NCBI GenBank assembly: GCA_965197375.1
Contig: CBDAMZ010000010.1
Span: 739,530-803,529 of the forward strand
DNA: 64,000 bases
Source of the DNA: CBDAMZ01 sp965197375
GTDB lineage: Bacteria > Acidobacteriota > Vicinamibacteria > Vicinamibacterales > UBA8438
Reading direction: 5' to 3'
Below, piece by piece: positions 37,519 to 51,121 of this stretch (the first letter of the stretch is position 1; each line of letters opens with the position of its first letter). Below the pieces are notes generated by a model. That model searched no databases. It saw only the letters and a list, made by a program, of their open reading frames with translations, and was not told where the DNA came from. The position numbers and the translations under genes are program-made.

Positions 37519-38865
37519 ATGGCCCAGTCGCCCCCCACCCCTATCGAGCCATCGCACACGCAGTTTGGGAGCTCCGACGCCCGCCATCCTCCGTTGCACC
37601 GTCTCGTCGCGGACTGTGTTCACTGTGGCTTTTGCCTCCCGGCCTGCCCGACGTACGTGCTGTGGGGCAAAGAAGCGGACTCGCCTCGCGGGCGCATCCA
37701 TCTCATGAAGGCCGGCCTGGAAGGCAAGGTCGAGATGAGTCGCCAGGTTGTCCGGCACTTCGACACTTGCCTCGGCTGCATGGCGTGCGTGACCGCGTGC
37801 CCATCTGGGGTCCAATATGACCGGCTGATCGTAGCCACTCGAACGCAGACCGAGCGGAACGTCAAGCGCACGCTTATTGATCGCCTCTTTCGCCGACTGA
37901 TCTTCGGGCTCTTTCCCTATCCCTGGCGCGTGCGGTGGGTAGCGCTGCAGCTGTGGGCGTGCCAGATGCTCGGCCTGCAAGGGCTCGCGCGCGCGACCCG
38001 GCTCGTGAAGCTACTGCCGGCGCGACTGCAGGCCATGGAGGCCGTCGTGCCCCCCATTTCACTCGCGAGCGCCTGGTCGTCGCTTAACCAGCACCTACCG
38101 GCCAAAGGAGAACGCCGTCGCCGGGTCGGCCTGCTATTGGGGTGCGTGCAGCGCGTTTTCTTTGGTGACGTCAACGGCGCTACGGCGCGGGTACTGGCCG
38201 CCGAAGGTTGCGAGGTGGTCATCCCGTGGGCGCAGGGATGTTGCGGGGCGCTCATGGCTCATGCTGGACTCGAGGCCGACGCGATGGAGGCGGCGCGGCG
38301 CTTTATCGACGTGTTTGAAGCCGAGGCCGCCGACGTCGACACCATCGTCAACAATGCCGCCGGGTGTGGCTCGACCCTGAAAGAATATGGGTATCTTCTC
38401 CGCAACGACCCCGCGTACGCGGCCAAGGCGGCTGCCCTCGCTGCCAAGTGTAAGGACGTCGCAGAGGTCCTGGCCGAGCTCGAACCCCACGCGCCAAGGC
38501 ATCCTCTCTCCCTGCGAGTTGCTTATCACGACGCCTGTCACCTCCAACACGCGCAGGGCATCACAGAGGAGCCTCGGCGCGTTCTCGCGACGATCCCAAA
38601 GCTGGAGGTGCTCGACATTCCCGAGGGCGGCATTTGCTGCGGCTCAGCCGGCATCTACAACCTCGTCGAGCCGGAAACCGCCCGCGAGCTCGGCGGTCGT
38701 AAAGTACGCAGCATGCTGACAACGGGGGCGGAGGTAGTCGTCTCGAGCAACCCGGGATGTCTGCTGCAGATCCGGAGCGGGCTGGAGCAGGCTGGCAGCC
38801 GTGTGCGGACGTTGCATCTGGTCGAGGTATTAGATGCGTCGATACGCGGCGCGACAATCAAGTAG
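37519..38865 (+). CDS. glcF: Glycolate oxidase iron-sulfur subunit GlcF
   Basis: 448 residues from ATG 37519 (a GTG three bases earlier is possible). Two 4Fe-4S motifs: CVHCGFCLPACP (Cys33, 36, 39, 43) and CLGCMACVTACP (Cys84, 87, 90, 94). Two CCG cysteine-rich domains follow (WAQGCCGAL, GGICCGSAGIYN). It carries electrons from the flavin subunits GlcD and GlcE to the quinone pool. Here it is on the plus strand and converges on glcE (41 bp between ends), whereas the usual arrangement is one glcDEF operon. Confidence 0.93.
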   Translation: MAQSPPTPIEPSHTQFGSSDARHPPLHRLVADCVHCGFCLPACPTYVLWGKEADSPRGRIHLMKAGLEGKVEMSRQVVRHFDTCLGCMACVTACPSGVQYDRLIVATRTQTERNVKRTLIDRLFRRLIFGLFPYPWRVRWVALQLWACQMLGLQGLARATRLVKLLPARLQAMEAVVPPISLASAWSSLNQHLPAKGERRRRVGLLLGCVQRVFFGDVNGATARVLAAEGCEVVIPWAQGCCGALMAHAGLEADAMEAARRFIDVFEAEAADVDTIVNNAAGCGSTLKEYGYLLRNDPAYAAKAAALAAKCKDVAEVLAELEPHAPRHPLSLRVAYHDACHLQHAQGITEEPRRVLATIPKLEVLDIPEGGICCGSAGIYNLVEPETARELGGRKVRSMLTTGAEVVVSSNPGCLLQIRSGLEQAGSRVRTLHLVEVLDASIRGATIK

Positions 38866-38905
38866 CCATGGCCACTTCATATTGGAGCTGGCACCTCGTG
38901 CCGAC

Positions 38906-40183
38906 CTACAGTCCGCTTGGTCCTCGACCAGAGTTCAGCATGTCTGTCGGATCGAAACGCCGCTTAACCGCTTGCATGACGCGCAGGCCGTCACCGATCG
39001 GTATCGACCCCCACGCGTCGACCAACTGACGCAGCGTCGGCTCCCCTCGGCGGATGGTGGCCGAGCCGTCCCCCCCAGAAAGACGCGCGCGAAGAGCAAT
39101 TATCGTGCGGGCCTGGACGTCAAGCGAGCCTTCGAGACGCACGTCAACGACGCCAAGCCCTGCTCGTCCGGCGGCCATCACCTGGAGACCCTCTTGCGCC
39201 ACCGTCTCCTGCAGCCACCGAAGTGTCGTCACCAGCTCTGTTGGCAAAGTGCTGAGCTTGATCAGGGTACCCGGGCCGTCTGAGAACGCCCGATGGTGCC
39301 GCCAGACCTCCGCCTCGTCACTCCCGCTCACAACCGTTGCCTGACCGCTTCCCGCCACCAGCCTTCTAGCCTCAGCCGCCTGGTCGACAACAGCCGCCTC
39401 GACCGACTCGAAGCGAATCAGGGCACGGGGGGGAGACCACTCGAGTTCCAATGCCGTCGGCGTGAGCGCCGATGCCGTGACGTCACGGACCACCGCGGCA
39501 AGAGTACCTGGCGCCGGCTCGACGACGACGGTTCGCGACGCCGAGGCGATCGGCGCCAACTTGAAGGTCGCGCTGACAATGACGCCCAGGCAGCCGAACG
39601 AACCGGTCAGCAGCCTCGACAGATCGTAGCCGGCGACGTTCTTGACAACGATGCCACCCGCTTTGGCCAGCTGGCCATCGGCTCGAGCCAGCGTGACGCC
39701 AATGATTAGGTCGCGCGGCGCGCCGTGCCGATGCCGGCGGGGCCCACTGTCGTTGGTGGCCACGATGCCGCCGATCGTTGCGCGCTCGGGCCAAAAAGGA
39801 TCAAGTGGTAGCCACTGGCGGTGCGCACCAAGTGTGGCGTTCACTGACGCCAGCGGCGCACCAGCCTCAACAGTCGCGGTGAGGTCGCCGTAACGATGTT
39901 CGGTAACTGAGCAAAGCCCGGCAGTCGAGAGCACGAGATCGATCGGGCCGCAAGGGGCACCCCAGGTGAGCTTCGTCCCGCCGCCCCTAACCAGTACCTT
40001 GAGATGCTCGGCCGACACCCACCCAAGCGTGGCAGCCAGCGCCGCGGCATCGCCCGGCTCGGCGACAAGACGCGGACGCATCCCGTCGACAGCATCCGCT
40101 TCAGTCGCCGCGCGCACGGTGCCTGGCCCCGAGTACACCGCCACTTCGGCCAAGAGCGCTTTCAGGGGCACGACGGCGGCCAT
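38906..40183 (-). CDS. glcE: Glycolate oxidase FAD-binding subunit GlcE
   Basis: 425 residues. The FAD PCMH domain shows VRGGGTKLTWGAP, LPLDPFWPERATIGGIVATNDSGPRRHRHG and GGIVVKNVAGYDLSRLLTGSFGCLGVI. The C-terminus ends RFDPTDMLNSGR, typical of GlcE. The ATG overlaps the glcD stop by one base (TGATG), so the two flavin subunits are coupled. The product is the partner of GlcD and GlcF in oxidising glycolate to glyoxylate. Confidence 0.93.
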   Translation of the reverse strand: MAAVVPLKALLAEVAVYSGPGTVRAATEADAVDGMRPRLVAEPGDAAALAATLGWVSAEHLKVLVRGGGTKLTWGAPCGPIDLVLSTAGLCSVTEHRYGDLTATVEAGAPLASVNATLGAHRQWLPLDPFWPERATIGGIVATNDSGPRRHRHGAPRDLIIGVTLARADGQLAKAGGIVVKNVAGYDLSRLLTGSFGCLGVIVSATFKLAPIASASRTVVVEPAPGTLAAVVRDVTASALTPTALELEWSPPRALIRFESVEAAVVDQAAEARRLVAGSGQATVVSGSDEAEVWRHHRAFSDGPGTLIKLSTLPTELVTTLRWLQETVAQEGLQVMAAGRAGLGVVDVRLEGSLDVQARTIIALRARLSGGDGSATIRRGEPTLRQLVDAWGSIPIGDGLRVMQAVKRRFDPTDMLNSGRGPSGL

Positions 40184-41631
40184 CAGAAGCGCTCGGCGCG
40201 ACCTGGGCTCTCAGCGGGATGCGCGCGGTAGGGACCCGGGACCTCGCCGCAAAGACGCGGCGTTGGAAAGACCTTGCCAGGATTACAGAGGTGGTCGGGA
40301 TCGAATGCGCACCGAACCAATTGCATCGTGTCCAGATCGATCTCGGTGAACATCCTGGGCATCTGATCAGCCTTGTCTGCGCCAACACCATGCTCGCCGG
40401 TAATCGAACCGCCCGCGTCTAAACAGTACGTCAGGATCTCAGATGCCACACGTTGCGCCAGATCGGCTTGCCCCTCGATCCGCTCGTCGTAGCAGACGAG
40501 CGGGTGGAGATTGCCATCTCCAGCATGAAAGACATTGCCGATCCCCAGTCCTGACTCGGATGCAAGCCTGCGGATACGCGCCAGAACCTCGGACAGCTTC
40601 GTGCGGGGGATGACACCATCCTGGACGTAGTAGTTCGGCGAGACCCGGCCCATCGCGGCGAACGCCGCCTTGCGCCCCATCCAGAAACGGGCGCGCTGGG
40701 CCTCGGTGCGCGCGACTTGGATCTCGCGGGCCCTCGCCTCATCGCACACTTGCTCGACCCGCGCGAAAAGTGCCGCCACCTCGGCGACTGCCCCGTCGAG
40801 CTCGACGATGAGCACCGCCTCAGCGGCCGGGAAGTTCGGATGGACCGCCGCTTCGGATGCCTCAATCGTCAAGCGGTCCATCATCTCGACCGCGGCAGGA
40901 ATGATACCCGCCCCGATAATGCCGGACACTGCATTACCGGCCGCTTCGGTCGAGTCGAACGCTGCCAGCAACGTCTCGACGGCCGCGGGCTTTCGCATGA
41001 GACGCAGGGTGACCTTGGTGACGACGGCCAGGGTGCCCTCCGAACCGACCAGCACGCCCAGCAGATCGAGGCCCGGTGGGTCGAGCGCCGCACCCCCCAG
41101 GCGAATCAGCTCGCCGTCCGGCAGCACTGCCTCGACACCGAGCACGTGGTGCACGGTGAAGCCGTACTTCAGGCAGTGTGCACCGCCTGAGTTCTCGGCG
41201 AGGTTGCCGCCAATGGAGCAGATCACCTGACTCGAGGGATCCGGCGCGTAGTAGTATCCTGCCGACGCGACCGTCTTCGTCACATCGAGGTTTATGACGC
41301 CCGGCTCGACGGTGATCCGTTGGTTGGGAAGGTCAACGTCGAGGATCCGGTTCAGGCGCGTCATAACGATTAGCACCCCGTCAGCGCGTGGCATGGCACC
41401 GCCGGAGAGCCCTGTGCCATGCCCACGTGCCACAAACGGCACGCCGGCCGTGTGGCAGAGACGGACGACACCCTGGACTGCTTCGGCCGTATCAGGTAGG
41501 ACGACGACCCCAGGCTTCGATCTAAGCTTCGCCAGGGCGTCCGACTCGTAGGTCAACAGCTCGGCTTCGTCACACATGATGCCGTCATGGCCAACGATCT
41601 GCGCGAGCTCGGCAAGAAAGATTTTGTCCAT
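40183..41631 (-). CDS. glcD: Glycolate oxidase FAD-linked subunit GlcD
   Basis: 482 residues from ATG 41631 (MDKIFLAELAQIVG). A start at 41646 adds five residues. Motifs: GVVVLPDTAEAVQGVVRLCH, ARGHGTGLSGGAMPRADGVL, AGYYYAPDPSSQVICSIGGN, NVFHAGDGNLHP and the C-terminal SITGEHGVGADKADQMP. This is the catalytic-type subunit of glycolate (or D-lactate) oxidase. It lies 15 bp downstream of the M64 peptidase and is followed by glcE. Confidence 0.95.
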   Translation of the reverse strand: MDKIFLAELAQIVGHDGIMCDEAELLTYESDALAKLRSKPGVVVLPDTAEAVQGVVRLCHTAGVPFVARGHGTGLSGGAMPRADGVLIVMTRLNRILDVDLPNQRITVEPGVINLDVTKTVASAGYYYAPDPSSQVICSIGGNLAENSGGAHCLKYGFTVHHVLGVEAVLPDGELIRLGGAALDPPGLDLLGVLVGSEGTLAVVTKVTLRLMRKPAAVETLLAAFDSTEAAGNAVSGIIGAGIIPAAVEMMDRLTIEASEAAVHPNFPAAEAVLIVELDGAVAEVAALFARVEQVCDEARAREIQVARTEAQRARFWMGRKAAFAAMGRVSPNYYVQDGVIPRTKLSEVLARIRRLASESGLGIGNVFHAGDGNLHPLVCYDERIEGQADLAQRVASEILTYCLDAGGSITGEHGVGADKADQMPRMFTEIDLDTMQLVRCAFDPDHLCNPGKVFPTPRLCGEVPGPYRAHPAESPGRAERF

Positions 41632-41646
41632 GGTTCGATACACCAC

Positions 41647-43125
41647 TTAGGGCCGCGAATATTGATCAATCGCCAGACCGATCGCCTGCTCGCAAACGCG
41701 GCAGAAGCCAACCGGGTTTCTGGTAAACATAATGCAGTCGATCTCAGGCCGATAGAGCCCGGTCGGTTCATACGAGGCCCCTTCAAAAGCCCCAACCTTT
41801 CCCGCATGCGTCATTGACTGCAACAGTGCCGTCTCGCGCTCCATCTGCGCAGTGAACAACCGATCCAACTCCGCCTCAGGCGCGCCATCAGCACGCAGTG
41901 CCCGGCGCTCGGCTTGCGCCGAGCTGCTGCCCGATTCGAACTCTTTCTTGTTCCACGGCGTTGGTAGCGGCGTGTCGGCATCGACGAGTTCGCCCCACTT
42001 GAGATCGTTGGAGTTATGCAGCGCGGTGACGTTCGGCTCCCACGGCTCCGGGTGGTAGCTCGCACCGGTTTCATACGCAACGTCCGAGGTGTAGTACTCG
42101 TCGGCCAACCCTGCGAAGTGATGTCCGAACTCATGGACGAAGACATATTCCGCAAAGCCGGTATCGGCCGAGGCGGTCGCCTGAAAATTGAAGATGCCGC
42201 CCCCGCCGTACTGTTCCTCGTTGACGAGGATTTCGAGAAACTCGTACGGCGCCGCTGATGCAGCATCGCGCAGCGCGCGATTGTCGTAGGTCAGTAGATA
42301 GCGTTCTGAGTCGAAGATGTTGTACTCAGCTGAAAGCGGCGTCCGCCGGAATTCTACGGCGCGCGGCCGGCTGACGCCAGACTTCGGTGACGGCAGATCC
42401 AACCCCCAGACGTTAAAGTCAGATTTTCGTCGCTTGAACGGCTCTTCCTCGAACAACGCGTCGACGAGTCGCCTCGCATCGGTATGGAATTTTGGCAGCT
42501 CGGCTTCAGTGTATCCCTCGCTAATTACTAGCAAGTCGACCTTCTCCGCCGGCGGCCCGTGCTCAAACAAGGTCCAAACCCTACCCATCGGCTCGCGATC
42601 GGTCGGGTTCACGAAACGCGAATCAGGGTCGATAACGGTAGACCAGATCTCGTGGAAACTGTTCTCCGAATCCCGCTTCTTGAGCACAACCTGTATCGGC
42701 TGTTTCGGCCACGGAATCCGAAATGACTCGTGAAAGGTGCGGTGTAGCTCGCGGTACTTAGGCGTCGTCTCCCACTCGCCGTAGATCGATGCAAACCCAC
42801 GCGAGTAGATGACCCGATTCGTTCGACGGTCGATAACTTCAAATAGGTACTTGCCAAGATTGAGGTCGTCTACCAGCCGGGTCCGGCTACCTGCCCACGG
42901 ACCATCGGAGACGACCCGATCGAGGCCAAAGATTTCGGTTCCGAGACCGCCGGAGTGGAAGTAGTCGACGCGCATCGTCTTGTTGGTGAAGTGATCGTCG
43001 AATCCAGCACGGTCGCCTATTGTCTGGTGCCAGACTTCAGCAGCGCCATGACCCGATGGTACCTGCGCGCCCAGGAACACCACCACGGCAGCCACCTGCA
43101 AGCCCCATTGGACGGTGCCTCGCAT
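41647..43125 (-). CDS. M64 family metallopeptidase, secreted
   Basis: 492 residues with a signal peptide (LQVAAVVVFLGAQVPSGHGA). The zinc site HEFGHHFAGLADEYY has the HExxH pattern with a third His and then Asp-Glu, as in IgA-peptidase-like M64 enzymes. An N-terminal beta domain (residues about 30-170) precedes it. The C-terminus DCIMFTRNPVGFCRVCEQAI is also typical of the family. It should degrade extracellular proteins. It lies just upstream of glcD in the same direction, with no obvious functional link. Confidence 0.9.
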   Translation of the reverse strand: MRGTVQWGLQVAAVVVFLGAQVPSGHGAAEVWHQTIGDRAGFDDHFTNKTMRVDYFHSGGLGTEIFGLDRVVSDGPWAGSRTRLVDDLNLGKYLFEVIDRRTNRVIYSRGFASIYGEWETTPKYRELHRTFHESFRIPWPKQPIQVVLKKRDSENSFHEIWSTVIDPDSRFVNPTDREPMGRVWTLFEHGPPAEKVDLLVISEGYTEAELPKFHTDARRLVDALFEEEPFKRRKSDFNVWGLDLPSPKSGVSRPRAVEFRRTPLSAEYNIFDSERYLLTYDNRALRDAASAAPYEFLEILVNEEQYGGGGIFNFQATASADTGFAEYVFVHEFGHHFAGLADEYYTSDVAYETGASYHPEPWEPNVTALHNSNDLKWGELVDADTPLPTPWNKKEFESGSSSAQAERRALRADGAPEAELDRLFTAQMERETALLQSMTHAGKVGAFEGASYEPTGLYRPEIDCIMFTRNPVGFCRVCEQAIGLAIDQYSRP

Positions 43126-43246
43126 GGCATCATTCTACTGCCGGATGCCGGACAGCGGTCCAGGCCGCGAGCTTTGGGGGCCTGTTGGCGTGAACGGCAC
43201 GGTGGTGCTGCAGTGTCGCCTGCACGTGCGTTGGTAGTATCGAGTC

Positions 43247-44078
43247 ATGCGCGCCCTCGTCATCGATGATGCGATTGCCGTCCGCGACCTCCCGGAACCC
43301 GAGATTTCCAAGGAGTGCCGGATCAGCGTGCGGCTGGCCGGCATCTGCGGCACCGACCTCGAAATCCTGTGCGGCTACGCCGGCTTCAGGGGGTACCTGG
43401 ACACGAATTCGTCGGCGTCGTCGAAGAGGCGCCCGCTGGCGATCGTCACTGGATCGGGAAGCGAATCGTGGGAAAGTTCAACACCGGCTGCGGCGCGTGT
43501 GAATGGTGCCGCGCCGGCACGGAGGCACACTGCCCGCGGCGCTCGGTCCTAGGGATCATGAACCGGCCAGGCGCCTTCGCCTCGGCACTGTCCCTCCCCG
43601 CAACCAACCTGCACGAAGTGTCAGACGTCCTGTCAGACGAAACCGCGGTGTTCGTTGAGCCGACGGCGGCCACCTGCGAAATTCTCGCCCAGGTCGATGT
43701 GAGGCCAACGGCCAAGATCGCAGTGATCGGCGACGGTCGCCTAGGGTTGCTCATCGGGCAGGTCCTGGCCACTACCGGCGCCGGCGTTACACTCATCGGA
43801 AAGCACAGCCACAAGTGCAAGTGCGCAAAGCAGTTAGGTCTGAACGCGCAGCCGCCGGTTGCCGAGCTGGCACGCGCCTCGTTTGACATCACCGTAGACG
43901 CCACCGGGCGTCCAAGGGGACTTGCCCACGCGATGAGCTTGGTGCGCCCACACGGCACGGTGGTCATGAAGTCGACCTTTCACGACGAAACGCCGATCAC
44001 ACTATGGCCAGTTGTCGTCGACGAGGTCACACTGATGGGCTCGCGCGGCGGGCGCTGAAGGTCTTGCTAAAGTCCTAA
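43247..44078 (+). pseudogene. Zinc-dependent alcohol dehydrogenase family, frameshifted and deleted
   Basis: The N-terminus (MRALVIDDAIAVRDLPEPEI, GICGTDLEI) is in one frame. From about 43390 the homology continues in another (GVPGHEFVGVVEEAPAGDR, TGCGACEWCRAGTEAHCP, VIGDGRLGLLIGQVLA). The switch coincides with GGGGG at 43389-43393, where one more G would restore the frame. The frame then stops at 44056-44058 right after LMGSRGGR. The family's C-terminal ending (ALKVLLKS, then TAA) appears immediately downstream in a different frame at 44052-44078. About 50 codons are missing between them. Two independent lesions make this a true pseudogene. Confidence 0.88.
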
Positions 44079-44121
44079 TCGTGGCCGGGCGCGCTCTCCT
44101 GTACCTTTCGCAGCCGTACGG

Positions 44122-44862
44122 TCAGTCGCTCACGGCCAGTTCACCAGGTACGATCGGGCGCGTCCGCGGCAGTTTCCCGCGAGCGGATAACCAACCGACG
44201 AAAGCAAGCATGCCAAGGAAAACAGCGAGCTTCAGACCATCGCCCGGACGGCCTTCCGGTAGCATGGCCCACAGTAGCCACAGCACCGGCTGGGCTAGAC
44301 AGACGGCCCACACCGACCCATAGAAGTAGCGGCGTTCGTGCCCCTCGCCTTGTGTCGACGCCTTGACGCGCGGAAGCCAACCGACGGCCCCGAGGATCCA
44401 GATTGTGATGGCTATCGGAAAGTACGCCACCTCGTACATCTGACGAAGTATCCACTGCCCGGTCGCCGCGGCGACCACGAGACCGGCGATGTTGAGCAGC
44501 GCGAACGTGATGACCGCGCTCCATGCGAAGGTATAGCAGACTCGGCGATAGAGTGGATTCGGTTTGTCCTCAGTGAACCGGATGATGTACGGCCGCGGCT
44601 CGACACCAGGCAGACGCCCGCACAACGCGGCAATGCCAGTGCCGACCAACACGAAACCCAGCCAGAAGGCCATCCGCCCGTCGAACCCGCTCTCGAACAG
44701 ATCCGACGTCAACGGCCCCGGCGCGATGAAGAACACCCAGATCCAGATGGGCCAGTGCGCGCCGCGGTAGCTGAGCTTGTTCCGAGTTCGGATCTTGCGC
44801 GCACTCGCGAACTCGACCGGAACGTCTCGGCTGTTAGCGGTGGAACGGTCAATCACTGCCAT
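44122..44862 (-). CDS. Integral membrane protein of unknown function
   Basis: 246 residues with about six hydrophobic segments (near residues 38-52, 64-83, 108-132, 143-160, 178-196 and 205-222). I do not recognise a family. The loop after the second helix has PGVEPRPYIIRFTEDKPNPLYRRVCYTFAW. The N-terminal 30 residues are cytoplasmic and basic (RKIRTRNKLSYRGAHWP). It stands alone next to the rRNA operon terminator. The 89 bp between its start and the terminator contain no gene. Confidence 0.7.
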   Translation of the reverse strand: MAVIDRSTANSRDVPVEFASARKIRTRNKLSYRGAHWPIWIWVFFIAPGPLTSDLFESGFDGRMAFWLGFVLVGTGIAALCGRLPGVEPRPYIIRFTEDKPNPLYRRVCYTFAWSAVITFALLNIAGLVVAAATGQWILRQMYEVAYFPIAITIWILGAVGWLPRVKASTQGEGHERRYFYGSVWAVCLAQPVLWLLWAMLPEGRPGDGLKLAVFLGMLAFVGWLSARGKLPRTRPIVPGELAVSD

Positions 44863-44951
44863 ACGGCATCCTTCACAAGTGTCCGGACAGGACCTCCCGT
44901 AGTGTCATGCAAACCCTTGGTGATTTCAAACTTGCACGGCGTGTTCCTGTA

Positions 44952-44998
44952 TAAAACACGGCGGCCAGGGTCATGCCCCACAGAAGGGCTGCCGCCGT
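44952..44998 (-). terminator. rRNA operon terminator hairpin
   Basis: Reading on the minus strand after 5S: ACGGCGGC (44998-44991), a loop, then GCCGCCGT (44965-44958), followed by GTTTTATAC. An 8-bp GC-rich stem with a short T run, about 47 nt after the 5S end, fits a factor-independent terminator for the operon. Confidence 0.7.
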
Positions 44999-45044
44999 AC
45001 ATGACAACGCCCGTGGCCTCGTCCGACCTCGGGCGTTGGGATAC

Positions 45045-45161
45045 TCCCGGCAGTGACCTACTCTCCCACGGAGTTACCCCCGCAGTACCATCGGCGGTAA
45101 AGGGCTTCACTTCTGTGTTCGGTATGGGAACAGGTGTTTCCCCTCTCCTATGGCCACCGGA
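45045..45161 (-). rRNA. rrf: 5S ribosomal RNA
   Basis: About 117 nt. The minus strand reads TGGCCATAGGAGAGGGGAAA near the 5' end and GGGAGAGTAGGTCACTGCC near the 3' end. The ends pair in the expected helix I (CCGGTGG with TCACTGCCGG, imperfectly). It lies about 130 bp after the 23S end. Confidence 0.93.
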
Positions 45162-45292
45162 AAACAAACTACCGGACCTCGAACATCCGCCGAGCGCCCG
45201 GCCCCCCGCAGGTTGCGTCACCGCGCGTCCCTACGAGGACATCCCTCAACTGAACACCCCACAAACGATAGCTTCCCACGCAGTGAAAAAAT

Positions 45293-48282
<2,990 letters not shown>

Positions 48283-48450
48283 AACTCAGAAACTGACGCG
48301 CCTCAGGGGCTAGAGGCCACGGACTAGGGCAACGATCACCCCTGCTCGCCGAACTCTGGTCCCCGGTTAACGTCAGAGCCTAAGACACTGCGTTATTACG
48401 GAAAACTACCGTTTACGGGATATTCAGTTGTCAAAGAACCGATCTTACCC

Positions 48451-48526
48451 TGGTGGAGAATACCGGGCTCGAACCGGTGACCTCCTGGATGCAAACCAGG
48501 CGCTCTCCCAGCTGAGCTAATTCCCC
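48451..48526 (-). tRNA. tRNA-Ala (anticodon TGC)
   Basis: 76 nt with encoded CCA. The acceptor is GGGGAAT with ATTCTCC (one G-T pair), the anticodon stem CCTGG/CCAGG surrounds TTTGCAT, and the T arm is CCGG-TTCGAGC-CCGG. It lies in the 16S-23S spacer, downstream of tRNA-Ile. Confidence 0.97.
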
Positions 48527-48734
48527 AAACTCCCAGCCACGCGACCCCGATCGCGCGCGCCAAATCACGCTTGTTGCACTCGGCCGAATCCGAACGACCG
48601 GTGAAAAACGACGGGCTCTCTTGTTCGGGCGCTGAGGCGATCTCGGTGAGAATCGTGAGGAAGGAAGGTCCACCCGACGATCACCGGATCTCATTCATCA
48701 CTGCGCAACAAAAACACTCCTCGGCGACTGGTTC

Positions 48735-48813
<79 letters not shown>

Positions 48814-48853
48814 ACGCTAGTTTCTAGTCCCTAGTGTCGGGCGGCTCCGTGCC

Positions 48854-48878
48854 GGTTCTCTCAAAACTAGACAGGACG
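48854..48878 (-). other. 16S 3' processing-stem arm
   Basis: 25 nt in the spacer just after 16S, complementary at 22 of 25 positions to 50713-50737 in the leader. The pair would form the long helix around pre-16S that RNase III cuts in most bacteria. Confidence 0.7.
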
Positions 48879-49023
48879 CTTTTTCGACGAAAACGCGCAT
48901 CGCCCGGCCCGACGCCCGAGCGGTCCTCACCGCCACCTGATCGGCTTTGGCGAGGCAATCATCAGATCGATCTCGAGTTGCTCGTAACGGCAGGGCCGAA
49001 GCTCCACCTTACGCACGCATCTC

Positions 49024-50579
<1,556 letters not shown>

Positions 50580-50712
50580 TGAATCAGTCTGCCTCAGGCA
50601 ACCCGCGTGGGTTACCCTCGGACAACGCTCAACACGAGAGCCAATATTGACTCTTGCGTTGTTCTTTTCTTGTTAGGTGTCAGGCTGATGCTCGACACGC
50701 TCTCTTAATCAA

Positions 50713-50737
50713 CGTCCTATCTAGTTTTCAAAGAACC
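50713..50737 (-). promoter_or_regulatory. 16S leader: boxA-like element and 5' processing-stem arm
   Basis: The minus strand reads GGTTCTTTGAAAACTAGAT, a boxA-like antitermination element. A similar GGTTCTTTGACAACTGAATA lies before 23S (48440-48421). The same 25 nt pair with 48854-48878 to enclose the 16S precursor, so the element appears to serve both roles. Confidence 0.65.
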
Positions 50738-50767
50738 CGAGCCGGGCACGGCAAAACCGCACCCGAC

Positions 50768-50786
50768 GCCTGCCATATGGGCAGGC
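50768..50786 (-). other. Leader hairpin of the rRNA operon
   Basis: A 7-bp perfect stem (GCCTGCC / GGCAGGC) with a 5-nt loop, 27 bases downstream of the -10 box. It may be an early structural element of the leader. The rest of the 542 bp between 16S and tyrS holds only the promoter, this hairpin and the boxA region. Confidence 0.45.
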
Positions 50787-50812
50787 AACCCCACCGGTTA
50801 GGGGAGCCTCGT

Positions 50813-50841
50813 AGGGTACTCGCCGCGTTACCACTTGTCAA
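50813..50841 (-). promoter_or_regulatory. rRNA operon promoter
   Basis: On the minus strand, TTGACA (50841-50836) and TACCCT (50818-50813) are separated by exactly 17 bp. The -35 is perfect, and the -10 matches at the key first two and last bases. The start point would be near 50806, giving a leader of about 230 nt to mature 16S. It lies 281 bp downstream of the tyrS stop. Confidence 0.75.
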
Positions 50842-51121
50842 CTCCCCCCTCGGCCCGTACCACACGGTTCATACCGGACCCGGTGGCAGTTATCCTCACC
50901 GCCCTCAACAGATCACAAGACCGCAACCTCGTTTCCTTCTAGCAGTTTCTGAACAATCCGGCGCCACAGAACCCTCCGACACGCCCCAGTTTGTCGGTGC
51001 GGAAATCCTGCATCGCACCACGAGCCCGCAGGTCGAAGCCGTGGCCGACCATTTGCGAGAGGATGGACCCTAGCCATGGTGCATCGTCCATGGGCACCCG
51101 ACCCTGCTCGGAAGCAAGCGT

